From NCBI GenBank assembly GCA_049612785.1, contig JBMZBW010000022.1, forward strand, positions 1-29,746: a DNA stretch of 29,746 bases, in the 5' to 3' direction. The position numbers were made by a program, and so were the translations under genes. The notes beneath the pieces were generated by a model that did no database searches, was not told the origin of the DNA, and saw only the letters and a list, made by a program, of their open reading frames with translations. Position 1 is the stretch's first letter; each line of letters begins with the position of its first letter. Shown here in pieces: positions 1 to 8,245 of the stretch. This DNA is from UBA7985 sp049612785 (GTDB taxonomy: Bacteria; Pseudomonadota; Alphaproteobacteria; UBA7985).

Positions 1-143
1 TCCTCAAGCGTTAGCAAATCTTTCTTTGGTAGAAAGGTCATGTCTTCCGACATGCAGTACACACAGCGGAAATCGCAGCGATCTGTCACTGAAACGCGTA
101 AGTAGTCGACGGTACGGCCAAAGGGGTCTTGCATGAGTCTCAT
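1..143 (-). CDS. moaA: GTP 3',8-cyclase MoaA, N-terminal fragment (cut by window edge)
   Basis: This is the first step of molybdenum cofactor synthesis: a radical-SAM enzyme that rearranges GTP to 3',8-cyclo-GTP in the cytoplasm. Read on the minus strand, the frame begins MRLMQDPFGRTVDY and continues LRVSVTDRCDFRCVYC. It therefore carries the CxxxCxxC ligands of the N-terminal 4Fe-4S cluster, followed by the MoaA-typical MTFLPKKDLLTLE. Only about 47 residues lie in the window; the family is usually about 330-350 residues. Two in-frame ATGs exist, at 143 and 134. The gene is divergent from the oxidoreductase starting at 203, with about 60 bp between them for both promoters. The identification rests on the cluster motif plus the flanking conserved words and is firm despite the truncation. 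Confidence 0.93.
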   Translation of the reverse strand, partial: MRLMQDPFGRTVDYLRVSVTDRCDFRCVYCMSEDMTFLPKKDLLTLE

Positions 144-202
144 ATAGGGTCTTCTGTGTGCCAAAGGGAAGATCACAAAACATCAAGTGGAGGAAAAGTA
201 TT

Positions 203-1216
203 ATGTCGACCATGAAAACATGGGTTCTGAAAAGCCGTCCTGTTGGCGCACCAACGCAAGATAACTGGGAACTGGTGGAAGAAGCTGTGCCAACCGCAGG
301 GGAGGGCGAGTACGTCGCAGAGACACTGTGGCTGTCCATCGACCCCTACATGCGGGGTCGAATGAACGATACGAAATCCTACGCTGCGCCGGTGCCCATT
401 GGTGGCCGGATGGAAGGCGGCACGGTGGGCCGGGTGATTGAGTCCAAAACGCCAGACGTGCCTGTGGGCAGTCATGTTTTCTACGCTGGCGGATGGTCGA
501 CGCATTGGAAAGCCACGGCCAAGGGAACGCAAATCGTTGACGATAGCGTGGTCCCGCTTTCGGCCTATGTCGGGATGATGGGCATGCCGGGGATGACCGC
601 GTGGGCTGGTCTGCATAACATTGGTAAGCCTGTTGAAGGCGAGACGCTGGTGGTCGCAGCCGCAACTGGACCGGTTGGAACCATGGTGGGGCAGATTGCC
701 AAAGCCAAAGGTCTGCGTGTCGTCGGAATTGCTGGCGGAGCAGAGAAATGTGCCTTTGCGGTAGACGAGCTTGGCTTTGATGCGTGTTTGGATCGAAACG
801 ACCCGGACCTAAAAGCGAAACTCAAGGAAGCCGTGCCCAATGGCATCGACATCTATTGGGAAAACGTGGGCGGACCTGTCTTCCAGGCGGTTTGGCCGCT
901 GATGAATCCGTTCTCCCGCGTGCCGGTGTGTGGGGTCATCCACTTCTATAACGCCACCGAAGTCCCAACGGGCGTTGACTGGGGGCCGCAGATTTTCCGC
1001 GATATCCTGACCAAACGCATTAGCGTTCGGGGCTTCATTGTCTGGGATTTTCAGGAACAATATTCACAGTTTGTGAGTGAATTTATTCCGATGATCCAGG
1101 ATGGTCGCATAAATGTGAGAGAAGACATCAGCCAAGGCATTGAATCGGCTCCACAATCGCTGATAGATGTTCTGAAAGGCGCGAACTTCGGCAAGAAAGT
1201 TATACAGATCGCCTAG
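203..1216 (+). CDS. NADP-dependent medium-chain oxidoreductase (CurA/YncB, leukotriene B4 dehydrogenase type)
   Basis: Zinc-free medium-chain dehydrogenase/reductase of 337 residues, predicted to reduce the C=C bond of alpha,beta-unsaturated ketones or aldehydes with NADPH. Family landmarks are the N-terminal LWLSIDPYMRGRM, the GGWSTHW segment, and the Rossmann nucleotide-binding motif AATGPVGTMVGQIAKAKG near residue 155. WENVGGPVF and the C-terminal GANFGKKVIQI are also typical. The open frame extends upstream, but ATG 203 is chosen because GGAGGA lies at 189-194, about 8 bases ahead, and the protein then begins like family members (MSTMKTWVLKSRP). The physiological substrate cannot be read from sequence. 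The gene stands apart from the next gene by 60 bp. Confidence 0.92.
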   Translation: MSTMKTWVLKSRPVGAPTQDNWELVEEAVPTAGEGEYVAETLWLSIDPYMRGRMNDTKSYAAPVPIGGRMEGGTVGRVIESKTPDVPVGSHVFYAGGWSTHWKATAKGTQIVDDSVVPLSAYVGMMGMPGMTAWAGLHNIGKPVEGETLVVAAATGPVGTMVGQIAKAKGLRVVGIAGGAEKCAFAVDELGFDACLDRNDPDLKAKLKEAVPNGIDIYWENVGGPVFQAVWPLMNPFSRVPVCGVIHFYNATEVPTGVDWGPQIFRDILTKRISVRGFIVWDFQEQYSQFVSEFIPMIQDGRINVREDISQGIESAPQSLIDVLKGANFGKKVIQIA

Positions 1217-1276
1217 AGCGATTTTGGGCGCTAAAACGCTAGGGAACTTTGTCTCTGAGATTCTGGGGGAAGCTAC

Positions 1277-2119
1277 GTGCTGCCTTTTCTGTTTTTGGGT
1301 TCGGTCTACAAAACCTTTCGCGCAATGGCTGCTTGCTGCCTATTACTCGTTGTTGCCGCCTGTGGCGCATCGCAGGGGCGGTTTGAGGCTCTTAATGCGC
1401 CAGGATCTCAGCCCGGCTTCTTTGTGGAGGGACAGCAGATCGTCCCGAAGGAGGGGTCGCGGTTGGCGACGTTGGATGGGGAAATCCTGCAATACTTCAA
1501 CGTCGTCCTGATCGTGAACAAAGATGCAAAGGGTGAGCATGCCCAGACGATGATGGTCATGCGTGCCGATACTCCGGGTTGTGGCGGCTGTAGCTGGACG
1601 GCGTCGGATGTGTGGGATGTCTCGACGGGCCGGGAGCTGCAGGAGAAATATTTCACCACGACGCCAACCGGGGTCTATCAGCTCGATAACAAGCGGTTCT
1701 ATCGCGACTACACCACCACAACGTGGGACGATGCGCCCATGCCTTTCGCGATGTTCTGGCGGTATCTGGAGGATGGCGAGCCAACCGGCTGGGCGGTCCA
1801 TGCCGCTTCGGAAAAGCTGATCAAGAACCTCGGCAAACGGAACAGCGGCGGATGTGTGCGACTGCACCCGACCAATGCCAAAGCCCTGTTCAACGAACTG
1901 CTTTCGCAGCATCGCGGGCAGGTGCCTTTGTTTGACTGGGCAGAGCGGGATGGCGAACCTTTGCGCGATGCTGACGGTAACATGCGGCTGACCGGTGGCC
2001 TCAAGGTTCTGTTGGTCGTCGAAGACGGTTCGGATCTTGATTATGTTGAGGTAGAGCTTCCTTCGAGCGGCTTCGTGGCGCAGGCGGAAAGCGAGTCAGA
2101 GGGTTCTGAAGAAAGCTGA
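1277..2119 (+). CDS. L,D-transpeptidase (YkuD-domain) lipoprotein
   Basis: Predicted envelope enzyme of 280 residues. It starts with GTG, preceded by GGGGGA at 1265-1270. An N-terminal hydrophobic segment ends in the lipobox VAAC, with the lipidated cysteine at residue 29, so export and lipid anchoring are likely. The catalytic YkuD pattern is visible as His175 in the context VHAASEK, then SGGCVRLHP with the nucleophilic Cys193. YkuD enzymes make or exchange 3-3 crosslinks in peptidoglycan, or attach proteins to it, via an acyl-enzyme on this cysteine. The first part of the mature protein is less conserved, and the C-terminus is acidic and Ser/Glu-rich. An internal ATG at 1325 would also give a lipoprotein, with a shorter n-region. 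The exact substrate is unknown. Confidence 0.88.
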   Translation: MLPFLFLGSVYKTFRAMAACCLLLVVAACGASQGRFEALNAPGSQPGFFVEGQQIVPKEGSRLATLDGEILQYFNVVLIVNKDAKGEHAQTMMVMRADTPGCGGCSWTASDVWDVSTGRELQEKYFTTTPTGVYQLDNKRFYRDYTTTTWDDAPMPFAMFWRYLEDGEPTGWAVHAASEKLIKNLGKRNSGGCVRLHPTNAKALFNELLSQHRGQVPLFDWAERDGEPLRDADGNMRLTGGLKVLLVVEDGSDLDYVEVELPSSGFVAQAESESEGSEES

Positions 2120-2189
2120 TCCCATGGCTCAGGGCCTCCCTAGGGGCTGATTTCGTTCCCACTCGACCCAAGTTTGAAACAAAGTAAGC

Positions 2190-2954
2190 ATGCGTCCCTT
2201 CGAGAATGAATTGTTCCAGCTGGAGCAGGTCGAAACCGGCCTGTGGCTGCTCAGCGAAAAAATGGTCCGGTACGCCATCCGCGCCAATGTCTGGGTGGTT
2301 GAGGGCAAAGAAGCCGACCTTGTGATTGATGCCGGTTGGGGTGTCGTCGATTGGCCGATGGAGCAGCTGTTTCCTGACCAGCAAAAACCGCTGTGGCATG
2401 CCATCACCCACGCGCACTGTGATCATATCAACCAGCACGCCCGGTTTAGCGACCGCCGCTTTGGTCACGCAGACGCGCTGGATATCATCCGTGCTCCAAA
2501 CCCGAAAAATACCAATGCCCAACCCTGGACGCCCCAGCTCAAGCTGATTGAAAAGGGTTATGAGTATCTTGGGTTCGATGATCGGACCTATGGCGAAAAC
2601 TTCGCCCCCAGTGATCTGACCGACCTGATCGGCGAGGGGGATCGGATTGATCTGGGCGATGTGGTGCTGGACGTGATGGAAACGCCGGGTCACTCCCCCG
2701 ATAGCCTGTCTTTCATCGACCGCGAGCGGAAATGGATGTTTACGGGGGACGTGCTGATCAACGGCTATATCGTTGATGTCTTGCCCAACTGTAGCAAGCA
2801 GGACGTGCTGCGCTCTCACCAACGCTTGATCGCGCAGGATTTCGAGCAAATCTTTGGGGGACACCAGAAACCGCTCGACCGAGACACGGCTGAGCGGGTC
2901 GTCTCGCGCTATATCGAACACAAGGCCAAAGAGGGCATTCGGCTGGAAAGCTGA
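2190..2954 (+). CDS. Metallo-beta-lactamase-fold hydrolase
   Basis: Cytoplasmic MBL-fold protein of 254 residues with the full metal-binding set: HAHCDH (His74, His76, Asp78, His79), His168 in ETPGHSPDS, Asp187 in FTGDVL and His225 in FGGH. The arrangement suits a binuclear zinc or iron hydrolase of the glyoxalase II-like superfamily. The substrate cannot be assigned from motifs; thioester, lactone or phosphodiester hydrolysis are all possible. The ribosome binding site ahead of ATG 2190 is weak (AAACAAAG). The next gene is an enoyl-CoA hydratase on the same strand about 50 bp downstream, so a CoA-thioester-related role is a reasonable but unproven inference. Confidence 0.9.
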   Translation: MRPFENELFQLEQVETGLWLLSEKMVRYAIRANVWVVEGKEADLVIDAGWGVVDWPMEQLFPDQQKPLWHAITHAHCDHINQHARFSDRRFGHADALDIIRAPNPKNTNAQPWTPQLKLIEKGYEYLGFDDRTYGENFAPSDLTDLIGEGDRIDLGDVVLDVMETPGHSPDSLSFIDRERKWMFTGDVLINGYIVDVLPNCSKQDVLRSHQRLIAQDFEQIFGGHQKPLDRDTAERVVSRYIEHKAKEGIRLES

Positions 2955-3005
2955 TGTCGATGCCTTCTCTTCCCGCTGAAGACTTGGCCACAGCAAAGGA
3001 AATCA

Positions 3006-3788
3006 ATGATGTCCGACTATGAAAATATCCTCGTCAGCCAAGAAGGTCGCGTGAAGGTCATTCAGCTGAACCGGCCCAAGGCGTTAAATGCGCTGAACAT
3101 GCCGCTCATGCTGGAAGTGCTCTCGGTGTGTCAGGAAGCGGATCGGGACGAAGGCGTCGGCTGCATCGTTATAAAGGGGTCTGAGAAGGCTTTCGCTGCT
3201 GGAGCCGACATCCGCGAAATGTCTGACAAAACCTTTGAGCACATGTACGGCGTCAATCCGTTCGGCGAGTGGGACAAGATTGGCCACACCCGCACCCCAA
3301 TGATCGCGTCGGTTTCGGGCTACGCCCTGGGCGGCGGGTGTGAACTGGCCATGATGTGCGATGTCATCATCGCTTCATCCACGGCACAGTTTGGCCAGCC
3401 TGAAATCACCCTCGGCGTCATTCCGGGCGCGGGAGGGACGCAGCGGCTGACCAAGGCTGTCGGCAAGGCAAAGGCCATGGACATGTGCCTGACAGGTCGT
3501 TTCATGGGCGCGGAAGAAGCCGAGCGTTCCGGGCTGGTGGCGCGGGTCGTGGAGCCAGAAGAGCTGGACGAAGAAGTGATGAAGGCGGCATCAAAAATTG
3601 CGGGCCACTCCAAGGTCGCTTCCATTGCCTGCAAAGACGCGGTGAACCGGTCGTTTGAAACTGGGCTGACCGAAGGCATAGGTGCAGAACGGCGGGTGTT
3701 CTCCGGCCTGTTTTCCACCCACGACCAGAAAGAGGGCATGGCCGCTTTCATGGAAAAGCGTAAACCCGTTTGGAAGCGTGATCAGTAG
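3006..3788 (+). CDS. Enoyl-CoA hydratase (crotonase family)
   Basis: Crotonase-fold enzyme of 260 residues that should add water to trans-2-enoyl-CoA in beta-oxidation or a related acyl-CoA pathway. The oxyanion-hole region AFAAGADIREM and the segment ALGGGCELAMMCD are present. The two catalytic glutamates are Glu113 (GGGCEL) and Glu133 (GQPEITLG), twenty residues apart as in rat mitochondrial hydratase. Length is normal for the monofunctional enzyme. AAAGGA at 2995-3000 precedes two consecutive ATGs (3006 and 3009); either could be the start. Chain-length specificity is not readable. Confidence 0.94.
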   Translation: MMSDYENILVSQEGRVKVIQLNRPKALNALNMPLMLEVLSVCQEADRDEGVGCIVIKGSEKAFAAGADIREMSDKTFEHMYGVNPFGEWDKIGHTRTPMIASVSGYALGGGCELAMMCDVIIASSTAQFGQPEITLGVIPGAGGTQRLTKAVGKAKAMDMCLTGRFMGAEEAERSGLVARVVEPEELDEEVMKAASKIAGHSKVASIACKDAVNRSFETGLTEGIGAERRVFSGLFSTHDQKEGMAAFMEKRKPVWKRDQ

Positions 3789-3852
3789 CCAAAAAGGGCG
3801 TTTTCCGCTCTATTTCTACTGACGCATGCACGCTGCTAGAGGAGCCGGAGCC

Positions 3853-5052
3853 GTGAGCCTGTCCTACAGAATTGTTGATGATCCCTTTGTTCTGCATGAA
3901 ACCCGGCAGGGGGCTGCGGAAGGCCCGCTGAAGGGATTGAGGTTGGCGGTCAAAGACCTGTTCGATGTCGAGGGGCTGCCCACGGCTTGTGGCGTGCTGG
4001 ATTGGCCCAAGGCGGCAGTTCCCGCACAGCGCACGGCCTGGTCCGTTCAGGCCCTGTTGGATGCCGGTGCGACGATGGTCGGCAAGACCATTACCGAGCA
4101 ATTGGCCGCTTCGCTGGTGGGGCAGAACATCGACTATGGGACGCCGCGAAACCCAGTGACGCCTGATCGCATTCCCGGTGGATCGTCGAGCGGATCTGCT
4201 GCGGCCGTGGCGGGCGGTCTGGCGGATCTTGGTCTCGGCACGGATACCGGGGGATCGATCCGGATTCCGGCGCTGTATAACAACTTGTTCGGCTTGAGGC
4301 CGACGCACGGACGCATCAGCGCCGAAGGATGCATGGACTTGAGCGCCCCCCTGGATACGGTGGGTTTGATGACACGGGACGCGCAAACCCTGGCCCGAGG
4401 GATGGCGGTTCTGTTTGGTGAGGAAACCCCGCCACCCGGCCTGCCGGAGGGGGAGATTCTGATCGCCACAGACTTATTTGCGCCACTGGAAGAGCGGATG
4501 CAGGAACTGCCGGCTTTGGTTTCGGAGTGTCTGGGGGCTTTCCAGACGTGTGAGATCGAAGATGTCGCCGGACTGTTTGAGGCTGGTTACGAGAATTTTG
4601 GGGTGGTTCAGGGGATCTATGCCTGGGCCGAACATGGCGCGTGGATCGAAGCGGACCAACCCCGTCTTGCGCCCGATATTCTGGCGCGGCTGAAGCTTGC
4701 GTCCACCCGCAAGGTCGAGCAGGAAGCACCGGCTCGCGCCCGCGCCGAGGCCGCATATCGCCCCTTGACCAAGGTACTGGATCGGGGTGGCTTTATCATC
4801 ATGCCAACGGCCCCAGCCGCCGCAGCGAAGTTCTCAGAAATGGATGATCCCTCCGCGCTGGAGAGCCGCGAGGTGACGCGCAAGCAGTTGCTGGGGCTCA
4901 CAGCGATTTCGCCCCTTCTTGGCGTGCCACAGATTCAAATCCCCATGCCGAATACGGATGGCGTTCCCCGTGGGATTACGGTCATGGGGGCCAAAGGGAC
5001 TGATGCGGCCTTGCTCGCACTGGCTCAAGCATGGTCAGCAAAGCTGGCTTAG
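3853..5052 (+). CDS. Amidase (amidase-signature family)
   Basis: Amidase-signature hydrolase of about 399 residues. The Ser-cisSer-Lys triad is visible: Lys34 in LAVKDLFDVEG, the serine cluster in PGGSSSGSAAA near residues 111-115, and the nucleophile Ser135 in GTDTGGSIRIPA. It should hydrolyse a small amide to acid plus ammonia; the substrate is unknown. It is shorter than the common 450-500 residue bacterial amidases and resembles the compact AMI1-like form. GTG 3853 is preferred because AGAGGAG at 3837-3843 precedes it. The upstream in-frame ATG at 3826 lacks a ribosome binding site but cannot be excluded. The gene ends 1 bp before the stop of the convergent minus-strand gene. Confidence 0.9.
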   Translation: MSLSYRIVDDPFVLHETRQGAAEGPLKGLRLAVKDLFDVEGLPTACGVLDWPKAAVPAQRTAWSVQALLDAGATMVGKTITEQLAASLVGQNIDYGTPRNPVTPDRIPGGSSSGSAAAVAGGLADLGLGTDTGGSIRIPALYNNLFGLRPTHGRISAEGCMDLSAPLDTVGLMTRDAQTLARGMAVLFGEETPPPGLPEGEILIATDLFAPLEERMQELPALVSECLGAFQTCEIEDVAGLFEAGYENFGVVQGIYAWAEHGAWIEADQPRLAPDILARLKLASTRKVEQEAPARARAEAAYRPLTKVLDRGGFIIMPTAPAAAAKFSEMDDPSALESREVTRKQLLGLTAISPLLGVPQIQIPMPNTDGVPRGITVMGAKGTDAALLALAQAWSAKLA

Positions 5053-5053
5053 G

Positions 5054-5701
5054 TCACCTGAGGCGGATGATCTGCTCCAAAGCATCGAGGCCGCGCTGAA
5101 ACATGGGGCGGTCAACAGGCTTGGCCCCAAACCACGCGAGCTCAGCACCCTGAACCAGTGTTTCAAAGGCTTCTGCTCCCTGAAAATCGGCTGGGAGACC
5201 GCGCTGGATCTCTCGCGGTGTGCGGGCGCGGGGGATATGGATGGCAAGCTCTTGCTGACAGAAACCGATAGCGGCCAAAAGCATCTCGTGCAGGGCGATG
5301 TTCATGTCGCCGCTCAGTCGCAGCCGACCCAGTAAAGCCTCCCACGTGTCTTCGGGGACAGTGCCCCAGATTTCAACAGGTTCTGCGGCGGCTTCCTGCG
5401 TGTTGAAGCCGCGATTCATGCGGCGGTAAGCCAGAGCGTTGCGGAAGATATAGAAGCCAAAAACAGCAACGATTGAAGCGCCCAGAAGGAGCAGGAGCGA
5501 TTGGCTGATATTAACGCTGGTGCGGGGGAGGCTTGAGCCGGGGAAGTTGGGCGCAGGCTGCGCCGATCCATCGGGAAACGCCTGTTGCAGACCATGACGC
5601 TCAGCGAGTTGGTCATAATCGCTCTGTGCCACGGCACGGAGGGGTGTCAGCGCCAGACACAGCAGCAAGCCAAATCCTGCGCATAGGGATTTCAGCGTCA
5701 T
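5054..5701 (-). CDS. Exported single-pass membrane protein with DUF4129-like C-terminal domain
   Basis: Protein of 215 residues. An N-terminal signal peptide ends near AVAQS, a periplasmic linker follows, and a strong transmembrane segment lies at about residues 67-90 (SLLLLLGASIVAVFGFYIF). The cytoplasmic C-terminus contains RTPREIQRGLP and AELAWFGAKPVDRPMF. These C-terminal words match the DUF4129 style, in which TPREI-R-LP is followed by an aromatic AELAWFG-like helix. The function of DUF4129 is not established; such genes often accompany protease-, transglutaminase- or MoxR-type membrane operons. The start codon overlaps the end of the upstream gene by 4 bp, so the two are probably translated together. 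Confidence 0.7.
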   Translation of the reverse strand: MTLKSLCAGFGLLLCLALTPLRAVAQSDYDQLAERHGLQQAFPDGSAQPAPNFPGSSLPRTSVNISQSLLLLLGASIVAVFGFYIFRNALAYRRMNRGFNTQEAAAEPVEIWGTVPEDTWEALLGRLRLSGDMNIALHEMLLAAIGFCQQELAIHIPRARTPREIQRGLPADFQGAEAFETLVQGAELAWFGAKPVDRPMFQRGLDALEQIIRLR

Positions 5702-6615
5702 AGGCGCAGCCTGGGCGATTGACCGTGTTCGAGTACGAATAGGAGCCTCCGGACCAAAGTGACGGCGCTGACATCATCGCCTTCTTCCACTTCCACGTTG
5801 AAGTATAGGTCCGACTGACCGCGCAGGGTCAAGAAATCTGATAGCGAGCAATCCTGCGTCAGGGGCGTAATCTGGCTGTAAAGGACATTCAGCCCAACGC
5901 CTTGAAGTCGCCGGATCAGATCGCTCTGGACCGGGCTTGGCGCTGGAAAAAGGCCAGTGAGGAAGATCAGGTTATCGGGATCCGCCAACCGCGCGTGATC
6001 CGGCTCAAACCGACCGGAAAAGGCGCGCTGGTGGGGTTCGGGACGCCGTATGGAAATCGATCCCCGACCGCCTTCACCATCCCCTAGAATGCCCGGTGCG
6101 TTGCTGTGAAGCGATATGACCGGATGCAGCCCACTCCAATCGCGCAGAATAGCCTGAGCAAAGGCAGCATCGAGGTTCAGCGGGTGCGGGCAGGCATTGA
6201 TGATTGAACCGGCACTGACGAACAGCCGGTTTGGATCAACGCCGCCCCAATCCCGGCTTTCATCCGTATCGAGCATGACGACTTGCACATCCCTGATGGC
6301 GAGCAAACTGAGTGCCCCCACCAGGGCAGCGTCTTCGTTGTCGTGCAGGACGACGACCAGCGGCGCATTTCGCGGGATTTGCGGCCCTTGCTGCATCCGA
6401 ACCACACGCCATTCGATGCCGCCAGCAAGGACAGGTTCATAGCTGACGCAGGGATTGATGCTTTCCATCGTCGCAGCGTGCGTGATGAAGTCCGCATCGC
6501 GAAACTGCCGCCAGTCCTGACAGGCCAGAACGTCCGACCCTTGCCCCGCCGCAGGCGCAGCCATACAGCAGAGCATTATCGCGAGGAAAAGCCGTTTCAA
6601 GACGTCGGAAAGCAT
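5698..6615 (-). CDS. Secreted hypothetical protein with M14 zinc-carboxypeptidase-like residue pattern
   Basis: About 305 residues with a signal peptide ending near AAPAAGQG. I do not recognise a named family by overall similarity, but the order of key residues resembles M14 metallocarboxypeptidases. VVVLHDNED gives HxxE (His91, Glu94). GGVDPNRLF gives the substrate-binding Asn-Arg (129-130). VISLHSN gives a third metal-ligand-like His170. YFNVEVEEGD gives candidate catalytic glutamates near 275-278. If real, it would be a periplasmic zinc peptidase or amidohydrolase. ATG 6615 gives the cleaner signal peptide; a GTG at 6630 is in frame upstream. The gene sits 37 bp after the SDR gene and overlaps the DUF4129-like gene by 4 bp, suggesting one transcript. 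Existence is secure; the enzymatic assignment is inference. Confidence 0.75.
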   Translation of the reverse strand: MLSDVLKRLFLAIMLCCMAAPAAGQGSDVLACQDWRQFRDADFITHAATMESINPCVSYEPVLAGGIEWRVVRMQQGPQIPRNAPLVVVLHDNEDAALVGALSLLAIRDVQVVMLDTDESRDWGGVDPNRLFVSAGSIINACPHPLNLDAAFAQAILRDWSGLHPVISLHSNAPGILGDGEGGRGSISIRRPEPHQRAFSGRFEPDHARLADPDNLIFLTGLFPAPSPVQSDLIRRLQGVGLNVLYSQITPLTQDCSLSDFLTLRGQSDLYFNVEVEEGDDVSAVTLVRRLLFVLEHGQSPRLRL

Positions 6616-6652
6616 GCAGCCCCATACCACGGGAAGGGGCCAGAATGCAGCA

Positions 6653-7414
6653 TCAGATCGCGGTCAATCCACCATCAATCGACAGGGTCTGTCCGGTCAT
6701 AAAGCTGTTTTCATCCGAGCAGGCCCAGATCATCGCCTGTACGATTTCATCAACCGTTCCAACCCGCCGCATGGGAACGCGCGCGGATATCTTGGTGTAG
6801 GCGTCTTCCTTGGGCAGCCCAAAATGACCGATGACGCCATCCATGATGGGGGTGTCGGCGAAGGAAGGGCAGATCGCATTGATGCGGATGCCGCGTCGAG
6901 CGTATTCGTCTGCTGCTGCTTTGGTCATCCCGGAAACGGCGTGTTTTGCGCCGCCATAGGCTGACATGAAGGGCGCGCCGAGAACGCCGGCGGCAGAGGA
7001 GGTGTTCAGAATCGCACCTTTGCCAGCACGGAGCATCACCGGTATCTGCGCTTTCATGCAGTAGAATACGCCGTAGGTGTTGACCTTGAGCGTGATGTCA
7101 AACTCCTGAGCGGTGATTTCATGCAGAGGCTTGGGGGCATGACCACCCATCCCGGCGTTGTTGTAAGCCACGTCGATCCCGCCATAGGCTTCAACCCCGG
7201 CAGCGACTAACGCCTGACAGTCTGCTTCGACGCTCACGTCGGATCGCAGGAGCACGGTTTCGCCCTCGCACAGGGCTTTGGTCTCTTCCAATCCTGCTTC
7301 GTTGATATCCCCCAAAACGAGCCGCGCTCCCATCCCGCTGAGGGTTTCTGCCAGCCTTCTGCCGAAACCACTGCCTGCACCGGTGATCAGAACTGATTTA
7401 CCGTCGTAGCTCAT
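6653..7414 (-). CDS. Short-chain dehydrogenase/reductase (SDR)
   Basis: Classical SDR of 253 residues. It has the nucleotide motif TGAGSGFG (residues 11-18), NNAG at 85-88, the catalytic Asn112, serines at 139-140, Tyr153 and Lys157 in SAYGGAKHAV, and the C-terminal MTGQTLSIDGG. Asp36 after the second beta strand (VLGDIN) favours NAD(H) over NADP(H). It should oxidise or reduce a hydroxyl/keto group; the substrate is open. GGAGG lies 6 bases ahead of the ATG, a strong ribosome binding site. It is divergent from the carbonic anhydrase gene, with 78 bp between starts, and leads a probable three-gene minus-strand operon. Confidence 0.93.
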   Translation of the reverse strand: MSYDGKSVLITGAGSGFGRRLAETLSGMGARLVLGDINEAGLEETKALCEGETVLLRSDVSVEADCQALVAAGVEAYGGIDVAYNNAGMGGHAPKPLHEITAQEFDITLKVNTYGVFYCMKAQIPVMLRAGKGAILNTSSAAGVLGAPFMSAYGGAKHAVSGMTKAAADEYARRGIRINAICPSFADTPIMDGVIGHFGLPKEDAYTKISARVPMRRVGTVDEIVQAMIWACSDENSFMTGQTLSIDGGLTAI

Positions 7415-7492
7415 TTAGTCCTCCATGCTTATCTTGCGCCTTGCGACAAGCGCGACTGACCCCACCAGATAACACCGACGAGGAGTTCATTT

Positions 7493-8176
7493 ATGTGTAG
7501 CACGACTATGCCCCAGGAATTGGCCGATGGTTACAGCCGTTTCGTCTCTGACCGTGCCGAAGAGCAACAAAAGCTCTATGAGCAGCTGGGAAAGGGCCAG
7601 TCGCCACATACTTTGGTTATTTCTTGTGCCGACAGCCGTGTTGACCCCGCAACAATTTTTGGTGCTGCGCCGGGTGAGCTGTTCGTGATTCGCAACGTCG
7701 CCAACATTGTACCGCCGCACTCCGCCTATGCTGACGATGCCAATGCCAACCTCGCCGGGACTGCCGCTGCGCTGGAATTTGCTGTTGGTCATCTGCGCGT
7801 TTCGCGGATCGTGGTGATGGGCCATGCCAAGTGTGGTGGCGTGGCAGCAGCGCTGGGGAACGCTCAAAACCCCGATGCCAAGCCGACTCAAGGCAGTGGC
7901 CGCTATTACATCGACCAATGGGTTGGCTTGATGGATGAAGATGGCAAGAACACCGTTGCCGAAAATCCGCAGATGGATCAGGACGGACTGCAATTGTGCC
8001 TGGAGCACAAGAACGTGCGGCGGTCGCTGGAGCGGGTTGAGGCTTTTCCGTTTGTTCAGGAAGCCATGAAGGAAGGCCGCCTGACGCTGCACGGTGCATG
8101 GTTCTCCATTGCTGATGCGGAATTGTTCTGGATGCAGGACAATGGCGAATTCTTGTCCGTTGAGGCCCAAGATTAA
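7493..8176 (+). CDS. Beta-class carbonic anhydrase
   Basis: Cytoplasmic zinc enzyme of 227 residues interconverting CO2 and bicarbonate. The zinc site is complete: Cys45 with the Asp47-Arg49 dyad in SCADSRVDP, and His111 plus Cys114 in GHAKCGG. The FVIRNVANIVPP segment before the second motif is typical of the beta class. Length fits the short bacterial form. GGAG at 7482-7485 precedes ATG 7493. Bicarbonate supply for carboxylases or pH balance are the usual roles; the neighbours do not single one out. The thiolase gene follows about 70 bp downstream and may be co-transcribed. Confidence 0.96.
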   Translation: MCSTTMPQELADGYSRFVSDRAEEQQKLYEQLGKGQSPHTLVISCADSRVDPATIFGAAPGELFVIRNVANIVPPHSAYADDANANLAGTAAALEFAVGHLRVSRIVVMGHAKCGGVAAALGNAQNPDAKPTQGSGRYYIDQWVGLMDEDGKNTVAENPQMDQDGLQLCLEHKNVRRSLERVEAFPFVQEAMKEGRLTLHGAWFSIADAELFWMQDNGEFLSVEAQD

Positions 8177-8245
8177 AGCAGGTAAGCCTGCGAGCCAATG
8201 CTTTCGCAGTCAGATCATCACTCCAGATCGAAGGTCAGAAGTCCT

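Noticed and set aside
2001..2996. 331-codon open frame on the minus strand
   Set aside because: It is antisense to the MBL-fold hydrolase and the end of the transpeptidase; codon-bias shadow with no domain.
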